A DNA stretch of 64,000 nt, from positions 13,336,501-13,400,500 of the forward strand of contig OZ038528.1 of NCBI GenBank assembly GCA_964036665.1. Direction: 5' to 3'. Made by a program: the position numbers and the translations under genes. Origin of the DNA: Gordius sp. MW1 (lineage: Eukaryota > Nematomorpha > Gordioida > Gordea > Gordiidae). The number at the start of each line of letters is the position of its first letter. The stretch's first letter is position 1. Positions 54,780-64,000 of this stretch are shown piece after piece. The notes beneath the pieces are model-generated. The model was not told where the DNA came from and made no database searches. It saw only the letters and a program-made list of their open reading frames with translations.

Positions 54780-57259
54780 AAAACTCGGGCCTTCGGCCCT
54801 CGTGGGAAGGGGGAGAAGGGAAGGGGGGGGGAAGGGGAGGAGGGGAAGGGGGGACGACTCATCTATACTCCGTGTAAACGTAGCATATTTGCTATGCAAT
54901 TTATGGGCGAGAAAGGTGGGAAGGGGCGAGAATGCCCATAGGGGGGTATTAAATGCAAAATTATTAGTTAATTATTAATTTATACAAATATTTAAAAAGT
55001 TAAATGGTATTAACAAGAACAATATATTAATTTCAAAAGCTGTTATGACCGCGCATTTAAAAATGTCACAGGTATCATAATGATATCTCAAATAATTTAC
55101 AGGTGCTAAATTAAAACTTTTTTAACCACATTTTGGCCAATGGTCATTTTTTTCCATTGGTCAGCAGCCAGCGGACAGTCTATAAATACATAAGTCAAAA
55201 AAAACTAAAAAAAAATTTCAAATCACATTTTGGCCAATGGTCATTTTTTTCCATTGGTCAGCAGCCAGAACACGGTAAAAGTGGATATAAATTTATAAGA
55301 GTCAAAAAAAAACGAAAAAATTTTCGAATCACATTTTGGCCAATGGTCATTTTTTTCCATTGGTCAGCAGTCAGGACACGGTAAAAGTGGATATAAATTC
55401 ATATGAGTAAAAAAAACGAAAAAAAAAAATTTTCGAATCCGATTTTGGCCAATGGTCATTTTTTTCCATTGGTCAGCAGCCAACGGACGGCCAAAAATCC
55501 ATATTATCAATGGTATTAACAAGAACAATCATAATAGTCAAAAAAAACGAAAAAAATAATGTGATTCACATTTTGACCAATGGTCATTTTTTTCCATTGG
55601 TCAGCAGCCAACGGACGGCCAAAAAGTCTTATTATCAACGGTATTATCAAGAACAATATATAAATTTAAACAAAAAAATAAAAATAAAATTTGGCCTCTC
55701 CGGGATTCGAACCCACATCAAGAGAGGCATAGGCTTTTGTGGGGGGGCATAGGGACCCATATCAACAATAAGCATAGGCTCTACTAGGGGAGGGCATAGG
55801 GTAATTGTCAATGTTAGTCAAAAAAAACGAAAAAAATAATTTTCGACTCATACTTTGGCCAGTGGTCATTTCATTCCATTGGTCAGCAGGCAACGGACGG
55901 CCAAAGAGTCATAATAGCAATGGTAGTAACAGGAACAATCATAATAGTAAAAAAAAAACGAAAAAAAAACTTGGATTCACATTTTGGCCAATGGTCATTT
56001 TTTTCATTGGTAGGGCTGCACCGATATCAAATTTTCAACCGATACCGATACTACCGATATTTAAATAAATATACCGATATTTTACATCTTATAAAAATTA
56101 GACTTGTTAGTTAATATTTATAAAGCTTTATTTAAAATATTCCAAATTTTTTTTCATAAATAGTAATTTTTCGATAGTCTCAGGTAGAAGAGATCTTCTA
56201 TGTGGATTATCAATATCACCAGTTATACTAAAAATAGATTCAGAAGGGATAAATGTGGCGGGTGACAACAGATATTTTCTGGCCAGTGTTGCTAATATTG
56301 GCAAATCGGAACTATTTGTTGCCCAATATTCTAATGTAAAACTTTTTTATTGCAGTTATCAATTGTAAAGGTTGCAATATGTGCTGACGCTGAGTTCTCA
56401 TCAATGTTAAAATAATTCCAAATTAATGACTTGCTTTTACTTTTAGACCTAAATACATTATATTATAAATTGTAAATACGAACTAACTTACATAATAATA
56501 TAAATAAGTGGCGGTAGAAATTTGAATGAATGAATCAATGAAAAAATAAATAAGATTTAAGAGCAATTAAGTAAAATTTAATTTAAAAATATATAGATAT
56601 AGAGCTCTAACAAATATAATATTTGTAAAAAAAGTTTCAAGTATCGGTATCGGTACGATTGATAACCGATATCGTTAAAAAATCGTGATATCGGTACCGA
56701 TACCATTATCGGTGCAGCCCTAGTCAGCACCCAACGGACGGCCAAAAAGTCTTGTTATCAATGGTAGTAACAAGAACAATCATAAGAGTGAAAAAAAACT
56801 CCGGTATTCGAACCCAAAAACTAGTTAAATTAACAAAAATTAAAAGTAAACAAAACAAGACATTCGGTGTAGCACGCCGAATAGGCGGACAAACAAAATG
56901 GAAAGTGAGCCCATAAATTGCATAGCAATTAAAATGGAAAGCGAGCCCATAAATTGCATAGCATTTAATTTAAATAAGGGCACAGGGACCCATATCAGTA
57001 GATGCATAGGCCCTTGTAGTGGAGGGCATAGGGTTATTATCAATGTTAACCTATTCAAAAACTAAAAAAAATTTCGTTTTATTTGACCACTGGTCATTTT
57101 TTTCAATGGTCAGTAGCCTGCGGACGGTCAAAAAGTCATATTATCAATGGTATTAACAAGAACAAAATATTAATTTAACTAAATATATGCATTGGAGGGT
57201 AAACGGACGGACATCAACGGACACAAAAACGAGCCCATAAATTGCATAGCAATTAAAAA
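54780..57259 (-). mobile_element. Helentron-like (HINE-type) composite element, copy 2
   Basis: Inverted relative to copy 1. Its 3' end is the hairpin GGGCC-TTC-GGCCC (54785-54801, followed by TCGTGG), with TTTGCTATGCAATTTATGGG just inside (54889-54908). Its other end is GCCCATAAATTGCATAGCAA (57233-57252). The interior array has CCAATGG...CCATTGG units at about 55135, 55231, 55336, 55446, 55574, 55856, 55985 and 57084, and a minus-strand B-box region (GGATTCGAACCCACAT, about 55701). The boundary is sharp because the flanking palindrome family A continues on both sides. No ORF. Confidence 0.6.
56011..56722 (-). mobile_element. hAT element with TAGGGCTGCACCGATA ends
   Basis: TIRs TAGGGCTGCACCGATA / TATCGGTGCAGCCCTA with repeated CCGATA motifs inside. 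Inserted in the CCATTGG stem of the Helentron-like array. On the minus strand near 56325-56160 it encodes LARKYLLSPATFIPSESIFS, a hAT C-terminal block. No 8-bp duplication is visible at the ends, which suggests a small flank deletion. Confidence 0.8.
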
Positions 57260-57490
57260 TAAATTAATGCACCTATAGATGAAACTTTAACCTACATGAA
57301 TATATTACTACTTTTCACTCTATATTAAAAATGCCGTGGCAATATAGCCTCAATAAGGTCATTTTTGGCACTTTCAACCTCGTATATGTAAAAAAACTGG
57401 TAATTTTTAGGAAAAAACTAAAAACACTATTTTTCAGCGCAAAATTCTCTATTTATTGGTCGGATTGCGGGATGTTTTTTTGTAGACCTG

Positions 57491-58200
57491 TGTAATTAGA
57501 ATGATAATAGTAACCCCGGGCTACGACTAGCCCCGGTCTCCCCTAATCGTCCAGCGCAACTTAATGCAGCATATAAGGTCCTGCCCTTCTACCTATCTGT
57601 AATCATTTTTTGTTTAAAATTGTAAATTTAATACAAAAATGTGTATATATCAAACTAGGTCTTGCGGACATCCACGCCAGAGACCCAGCCCCTAGTACTC
57701 CCCCACCCAGCTTAGTGCTGCGGACATTGTGATCAGGGGCTCCACCCTTAGACCTTGCAAGGGGCCCCACCGATGCCTCTCGCCTGAGCTGCTACTCTAG
57801 ACCCCACGCAATGGCTCCGCCTTTTAAAGCCGACCCTCCTGTTGTCTTTGTTCAGCCTTAACTCAAGGCTCTTCTACACTTCGTATGAAATTAGATCATT
57901 TGCTCTACCATGGGCGTAGCCAGGTTTTGGATTAGTGGGGGGGGGGAACGTTTAAAAGTTCAATTAGTGGGGGGGGGGGGGGGTAAACATAAATTTTTTA
58001 GGGTTTTTGCATTAAAAAAATATTTTTTCGTCATTTAGGGGGGGGGGCGCCCCCCCCCCCCCTGCCTACGCCCATGTGCTTTACGAATCAAGCCAGACAC
58101 GAGCTAGTTATGTTAGCGGTTGGTCAAAGCTTACTGGCTGGGCCCCGATTTGAGTTTGCTCAGACTAACCCTAGCCTCTTAGTTTATTGATATATCCATG
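57491..58200. other. Less AT-rich repeat-like segment, unidentified
   Basis: 57510-57905 and 58077-58190 are clearly richer in G and C than the surroundings and read as one segment interrupted by the MITE below. No coding similarity was recognised. It may be a retroelement untranslated region. Confidence 0.35.
57909..58076. mobile_element. CATGGGCGTA MITE
   Basis: TIRs CATGGGCGTAGCCAGG / CCTGCCTACGCCCATG. Flanks TGCTCTAC and TGCTTTAC match at 7 of 8. The interior is dominated by G- and C-runs. Confidence 0.88.
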
Positions 58201-58229
58201 ATTATAATCTTAAATACTATAATTATATT

Positions 58230-58920
58230 ATAATAGTATAAATAACCGTTATATGAGTAATATGTCTTCATCTTCCTCTTTTAGAAGAAGACAAGAATCC
58301 AAAAAAGATTTAAAATTAAATTTTGCGATTACTATTAATTGTTTGAACAAAAATGCGGGGGATTATTTAGGGAGAAGAAATTGCCTGCCCATTTCTTTTA
58401 TAAAGCGAATCTTGAACATGAGGATAGTATTGGAATAAAAATACTAGACTCCAAGAGGGCATTGTATTTTTTGATCTTGCGTTCATCGGCGAGGGCCATG
58501 GGGTCATAATTAAGATTAGAGGGGAGAAATAAGTCAATGCATGTAAAATCCCATTTTAAAAGGAGACCAATTTCCCATGTGAATAGTGAGGAACCGTCAG
58601 GACGCATTAGACTTTAATTTTAAGGGCTAACTGGATAATGGTATTGATTTAAGAGTGTCGCAAGTGTCTAAATTTATTCAGCCTGCAGTGTAACGGGTGG
58701 CGTGCTTTGTCGGTAGAAAATGAGTTACATGTGGCGATGCTCTATAATCAACAACGCCCACCCTTTAGTAATTTTATCTAAGTTTTATACTATAGGGAAA
58801 AGTTATTACTAAAATAGAACCTTATACTAGGGAGGCAATTCTTAGGATTGAATATGGTGAACTTGTGCTTACTTCCTTGGATTTTAAAAAGCTGTCGGTT
58901 AATATTACTATGAAGTAGTT
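58230..58920 (-). pseudogene. RLE-type non-LTR retrotransposon, C-terminal fragment
   Basis: Minus strand: HPLHCRLNKFRHLRHS (about 58692-58644), then MRPDGSSLFTWEIGLLLKWD and FTCIDLF (58607-58527), then LESSIFIPILSSCS and a degraded tail to about 58250. This matches the Cys/His plus endonuclease end of the LINE at 46800-49719 but is clearly diverged. It lies directly downstream of POLE in the same orientation; the RT part is absent or unrecognisable. Confidence 0.8.
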
Positions 58921-59033
58921 AAGGCCGAAAATATCAACAACGATATACAAAAAAATAAATTATTTTATATTGTATTTTTAACACTAAATAATTAAATTCA
59001 ATAATAGAAGCGATGATTTGTAATAAATAAATT

Positions 59034-62000
59034 TCATAAGACCCAATCTAACACATTTTCCAATAACTCCATCTTTAGATCAAAAGCCATTGTCTTAAGT
59101 TTCGATAATAATAAAGAAAGTTCCGTTTGTGAGTCAATAAAAGTGAAAACACCGCCGCACAGGCAACGATCTGCTATATTTGTTTCTTTGACCTAAAAAT
59201 ATAAATGATTTCAAATATTCTTCAAAATCATGCTATATAAATAAACCTGATCACAATTTTGGCAAACTAAATCTTGTAAACATCTTCGGAGTAATTTTTC
59301 TTTAACTAGGGTTATTAATAAAGTTTCAATATAGTCCTTTTTGAAGAGGTAGCCACAATTGGAACACTTCCAAACTAATCTAGATATTTAAGAATATGAT
59401 ATTTATATATATATGATGACATGATTAAAAATTATAATGAAAGTAAAATTGTTCGACATAAATTTATTATATTATACTTTGTATTGTGTACGTTATAGGT
59501 GTCAAATAATTCCAAGTTATTACTAAAATAACAATGTTCACAAATCACCTAAACGTTATATATAAAATATGTACTGTTTAAATAAACCTCTTTTATTTTA
59601 AATTCCATGAGTCCGTTTACATATAAAGCGTCATCAGAAAATTGTCCGATATTTAAAATAGTTAATAGATGAGATTTGAGTGTGGCAACTTGTGAAATTA
59701 TGTTTGAATCAAGATTTAGTATCTATAAATTTATATATGATTTTTAATATAAAAGTACATGGCAAATAGATAATGCAAGGTGCAAAGCAGTTTTGGAATG
59801 GTAATGCTCGTTCGCTTTTGATTTAAATGTTGATTCCAAATCATGAACTTTTTGAATTATTCTGTGTTAAAATAAATATCAAAATATAATATAATGCTTA
59901 CAAAACAATTTTTAAAGTTTTATATTAAAAATCTCATAAGACTTTTTAATAAAAAACTTGGCATCAAACGAAACAGTCATTATATAAATTCCTTTAAAGC
60001 TTTTATAACAAATTTTTTGTTAAATTTTGTTAAAATATAAAGGATTTTTTATACACTTAATACTTTAGCGAAACATTTACCTCGTGTTTTAACATTTTTT
60101 GAATAACTTATAATATCCTTCCTTTTACTTCCAACTTAAATGATTTAAAAAACTTAATTGGGTAAATTTATTTTTGAGATGAGCCTAAGTTTTGATATTA
60201 AAAATGATCTCGCCTAAGTATATTGTTTTTGAGAATAAACAAAAAATATTAAGATCATATTTGATTAAATATGTAAAAATTAAGCTGATGAATAATGAAA
60301 AGTTATTTATAGATAAATGAAACAAACTAAAATTAATAAAAAAAAATTGGATTTTCATTACTCGAACATTTTTGCCGCAATGTCATTGGAAATTAGATTT
60401 TGACAAAAGGTCAGAAGTTCAGGACTCACATTGGTCATATCTTTATGGTATTCAGTCATATTATTATCATAAGAACACAACAAATTGTCCGTATTTCTAT
60501 TTTGCATTAAATAACCATGGACCGATTTAATATAAGAAGCGATAATCACCTAAACTTTATATAATCATTTAAAATTAAAGAGCTTACATGAAAATATCGA
60601 CGACAATTTCCATCGGTAGGAATAGATTTGGCGAATCTCCATTCCATTATTAAATTTTCTTGAGTTACTTCATTAGAAATAGCATTATTAAATTCTTTGA
60701 ATAAGACTTCTAAAAATGGTTGATGATTTTGGAACACTGACGAGGTTAACTTTGCCTTAACATTTTTAAAAGCCACATTCAGCTATATTTACTTTGATAC
60801 CACCATAATTGCAAGGTCCATACCACAAAAGTATTTTCCAAACGTTAACAACAGAAAAATTTATTCCATGAAACATTTTATGAGATTCAAAAAGATTGAT
60901 AATATAAGAAATGTAAGACAACGATTGACACACGTCACTTTTATTTGTGCAGATGATTAATTTGTTAGAATCAGCGTATATTATTTTCGTGCCATAATTC
61001 ATTAACTCTGCAATCAGCTAAAAGGTTTTAAATAAATGAATTCATTATCAAATTTTCAATAAAAGGTTAATAACCACATAGAACATTATTTTAACAGTTT
61101 GTATGTATTAATGAAAATGCAAATATCAAAATCAGGTTTATAATAAATATTCAAACTTCTAAGTTTAAAATTATAGAAGCCTTTGACAACTTAGGAATTT
61201 AAGAATACACTAACCAAAGCCTCATAATAGGCAATTTAACAAAAATTAAATATGAGACACAATATTTAGAAATTATTAGTAGCGCAATAACCATATAAAA
61301 ATTGATTACCAAATTGAATGTCTTATTTATTAGCCTTTGAACCGCAATTTTCATACAAGAATCATAGAGATGGGACGAAGGGCTAATTAGCCAACGGTAA
61401 AAATTAATTAGCTGATTATCAGCACACATACTATCTTCGCCGGCCAAATCTTTTATCCAATCGTGGATTATGGATTTTAAAAGTCTAAAAACTATAAGCA
61501 TCATTTATACATGCATATACTTGAAAGTTTCCGAATTTATAACTAATTCATCATAGAATATGCCGGTTGTCAATGACGATTTATTATAGGGTTTAGTACA
61601 AGATTCATCAATATGAGCATTGAAACCCAAACCCGCGCATGTGCCTTCAGCGCTTAGTATTTGATGATATTGTAGTAATGCTGTAATACATATCCCCTTA
61701 AGCTCAATTTCAACGCATATATTTGTATAAAATCCGGAATTATTAATTTCACTTGATTTACTCTCACGCAAAGTAGTGTCAACTTCGTAAATGCATGACC
61801 TAATCAATGGAGTAAAATCAAAGTTAAACCATTTTTAATATTATTTTTTAGATGCAAAGGTAAAAACTTACAAATAATCGTCATTTTCTTTGCCGCCAAA
61901 ATCTGATTTGTCCAATGGTGACGCCCATAGTAAATGACCATATTTCTGCAATTTTCTTCCGTATATCAAATCACAACCAAAAAGAAAGGGATCAGGGTAA

Positions 62001-62577
62001 AGATTACCGATCGGAGCATCTATATATCGCGCTTGTTCTAACATACACTAATTGTAAATTTAAAAAAATGCATTCACGATGTTCATTACGAAATTTTCAA
62101 CAATATAAATAATAACAAATTATTTAATTTTTATTTAAAAAAACTGGCGGTCATATTTCATTTCTAACTTACGTCTAATTTTTGAGTACTTTTCAGGTAT
62201 TGTTCACACATATGCGTAAATAAGCTAATTTCAACATCATCTGAATAAAAGGGCTGAAGGTCCAAAGTTATTCTCACATACGGAAATGGGATGCTTTCAA
62301 TAAATTTTGTTTTTTCAGAGGTAGTATCGCTGATTTGTAGGGCAACGATTATATTGGAGTTTTCACTGTCTTTTAACTCTTGCATTATAGTAATAATAGA
62401 TCGACGAATTTTTTCAAAACCTCCAGTTGTAATTTTTATACCGTCCCTTTTCACACTTGCACTTTTACTACCATTCGAAACTACGTATAATATTTCAAAT
62501 TTATGATCAGGAAGTGGGATAACATCCGTTTCCCCCGAAACTTCTGCATGTAGTTTCTCTTCATTTTTTAATAAAGC
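59034..62577 (-). CDS. POLE: DNA polymerase epsilon catalytic subunit, C-terminal exons
   Basis: Twelve exons (minus): 62577-62173, 62047-61872, 61799-61521, 61484-61310, 61017-60793, 60755-60588, 60549-60362, 59861-59759, 59722-59588, 59548-59478, 59379-59247, 59192-59034; 2217 nt, 738 residues plus stop, all GT-AG, phases consistent. Matches to the non-catalytic C-terminal half of POLE include LLWASPLDKSDFGGKENDDY, ADNQLINFYRWLISPSSHLY, ILLWYGPCNYGGIK and LNLDSNIISQV. The two terminal zinc sites are visible (ICEHC / KCSNC and VCQNC / RCLCGG). The protein is the leading-strand replicative polymerase; this half binds the other subunits and the replicative helicase complex. The N-terminal exons, with the polymerase and exonuclease domains, lie beyond the right edge. 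Six introns are under 55 bp. The intron upstream of 62577 carries RTE fragments. The first listed exon (62577-62173) is a coherent frame but less conserved. Confidence 0.95.
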
Positions 62578-62689
62578 CTATAAAACAGCCTGTTAACATG
62601 TATGTGATGCAACCTGCAATTTATCTCACATTATTGTAATCAAAGATCTGCACGAGGAGGCCTACATGGGCTATGAAAAATAAAAATTA

Positions 62690-63470
62690 TTAAGGGCCGG
62701 GCTCCCACGGGTAGGGCAATTTTAAAAATGGGCTTAGAGGGGCCTAAAATTGATGATTACGATTCTAAGGCAGAACTCAAAAAAACGCATATTATTTGAA
62801 ACATCTGGTTTTGTAATATTTAGGATTATGTCACCCGCCTTCACTATCGCGTAACTTGTTTTGATCAATTTCTTTCATCTTGTTAGAGAGAGGATCATAC
62901 CTGTATTTTCATCATTTTGACGTACTCGAGGTCGACCTCGTTTTCCATTCCCTGGCACCTCCATTTTCAATGCTTTTCGTTATATCATTCGCAGGCAGTC
63001 ATTTATCAAAGACTCCAACTTTGCATACCCCAATCTCCAGCGTATCTTCACATTTTCGTTGTAATTTTCTTTCGTGGCGTTTTATGCACATTTTTACTTC
63101 CAAGATTGGTCATACAACAGATTTGTTAGCTTTGTTCTTCAATCATATTGACATCTTCATGTGGCAATCGCACCGGATATACTTTGTCATTTAAGCAATA
63201 CGTTTTGGAACAATGCATTGACTTACTTTCCGTGGAAAACGTCCCTCAAGATATGGCATCGCGACGAGGCATGGAAATCGCCAATTTCAACCCGTTTCGA
63301 CTCCAAAATTGTCTTTAAAGCAAAATTTTAAGGCATCAAATCTATTTTTAAGAGGGACGTTTTGTTCTTTCAACCACCATCTTATCAATCGCGGGGCACT
63401 AGGTCATAAGCTTTCTCCAATTCGATTAAGAACACTAGCCCCTTAAATCTTATGGAAACAATGTTAGTAA
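62690..63470 (-). pseudogene. RTE-type LINE fragment in a POLE intron
   Basis: Minus strand: LVFLIELEKAYDLVPRD (about 63440-63385) is the reverse-transcriptase block around the conserved AYDxVPR. 62960-62900 reads KMEVPGNGKRGRPR-like, the C-terminal RTE signature. Heavily mutated. A GC-rich hAT scrap (GGGCCGGGCTCCCACGGGTA) lies at 62694-62713. Plus-strand frames at 62880-63194 are shadows. Confidence 0.65.
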
Positions 63471-63539
63471 TAAGGCTGAACAAGGAGGTGGACATATCGG
63501 CTAACCAATTTGAATTTGTTCAACCCGATCTTTGCACTA

Positions 63540-63960
63540 AGACAAATGATGGATAATTAAGGGGAAAAGGGATGAAACCTAGATATTCCTTACGACAGGG
63601 AGAAAACATATGACACGGTCCCTCGCGATTCATTTCGGCTGTGCTGGGGAAAGCAAAATGTCTCTGATGCATATGTACGGCGTATGAAAAATATTAGCGA
63701 AGCCTCAAATTCTTGCTTTAGAATGACAGTTGGGGATTGCAAACCTTTTCGGGTTAAAATTAACTTAAATCGAGGAATTGCTCTAAGTCCCCTGTTTATT
63801 TAATATAATTATGGAATTAATAACGATAGACATTCATAAGCCATCACTTTGGTGTATGTGTATGCTATATACTGATGATAGTGCTAGGGGAATAAACAAA
63901 ACAGAAAGTATTGGAAGAAGCCGAAAAGTTGTCAAAGCGCTTAGTTAAAAACAACATGCA
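63540..63960 (+). pseudogene. Second RTE-type LINE fragment, head-on to the first
   Basis: Plus strand: TYDTVPRDSFRLCWGKQNVS, DAYVRRMKNI, RGIALSPLF and an IYTDD-like active-site remnant near 63870. It overlaps the same RT region as the minus-strand fragment to the left, so two separate insertions or an inversion are implied. Confidence 0.65.
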
Positions 63961-63982
63961 TGCAGCTGAACATTAAAGGCAC

Positions 63983-64000
63983 CAGAGGTCAGATTTGTTA
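63983..64000. mobile_element. Start of another CAGAGGTCAGA hAT element
   Basis: CAGAGGTCAGATTTGTTA is the right-end-type TIR of the family at 22393-22843 and 38112-39383. The element runs off the window. Confidence 0.7.

Larger units (their letters stand above)
53370..57490. mobile_element. Old copy of palindromic family A, split by three insertions
   Basis: Pieces 53380-53419, 54598-54779 and 57261-57490 match, in order, the loop/inner arm and outer right arm of the palindrome at 10246-11136 (inner: GTGTTAGTAAACAGCGCGTG; outer: TTTAACCTACATGAATATAT and GTCGGATTGCGGGAT). The gaps are filled by the hAT element 53420-54589 and the Helentron-like element 54780-57259, the latter itself split by a hAT element. 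Confidence 0.75.

Noticed and set aside
55133-56114. Frames with repeated NGHFFPLVSSQRT
   Set aside because: Translation of the CCAATGG hairpin array.
62880-63194. 104-residue plus-strand frame
   Set aside because: Antisense of an RTE C-terminal region.

Overview
The window is nuclear DNA from a multicellular animal, most likely an invertebrate. It is strongly AT-rich, carries spliced animal housekeeping genes and is packed with nested transposable elements. I cannot name the species. Four host genes are recognisable by conserved protein sequence: UTP6 (5724-7898, minus, intronless), RAD51 (23033-28950, minus, nine exons), POLR1C/RPAC1 (43902-51920, plus, nine exons) and the C-terminal part of POLE, the DNA polymerase epsilon catalytic subunit (59034-62577, minus, twelve exons, continuing beyond the right edge). 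Exon phases close exactly in all three spliced genes: 1023, 981 and 2217 coding bases.

The clearest oddity is intron size. The spliced genes have many GT-AG introns of only 33-44 bp. The long introns are those that have received transposons, for example the 3.2-kb RAD51 intron 6 and the 6-kb POLR1C intron 4.

Layout: 1-2912 holds Helitron copies, tandem and nested; 2913-5160 a decayed hAT element; 5.7-7.9 kb UTP6; 8.3-8.6 kb a hAT MITE; 10.2-11.1 kb an almost complete 0.9-kb palindrome; 11.9-15.8 kb an RTE-clade LINE on the minus strand with a tRNA-like head; 16.0-19.1 kb a long inverted-repeat element containing a hAT element and another palindrome; 21.4-21.9 kb a tandem repeat; 22.4-22.8 kb a GC-rich hAT MITE; 23.0-29.0 kb RAD51; 29.6-32.0 kb a gag-only LTR element; 32.4-36.2 kb a Helentron-like composite repeat; 36.3-39.4 kb hAT, PIF/Harbinger and piggyBac-type elements; 39.4-41.9 kb a Gypsy remnant; 43.9-51.9 kb POLR1C with an endonuclease-type LINE in intron 4; 53.4-57.5 kb a multi-layer nest of palindrome, hAT, Helentron-like element and hAT; 58.2-58.9 kb a second fragment of the same LINE family; 59.0-62.6 kb POLE; 62.8-64 kb RTE fragments and the start of another hAT MITE.

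The host genes are not an operon and show no obvious pathway clustering beyond general nucleic-acid metabolism: rRNA processing, RNA polymerase I/III, recombination repair and replication. Many transposons still show intact target-site duplications (eight-base for hAT, TTAA for piggyBac), so much of the expansion looks fairly recent. No operons, CRISPR arrays or bacterial features were seen.
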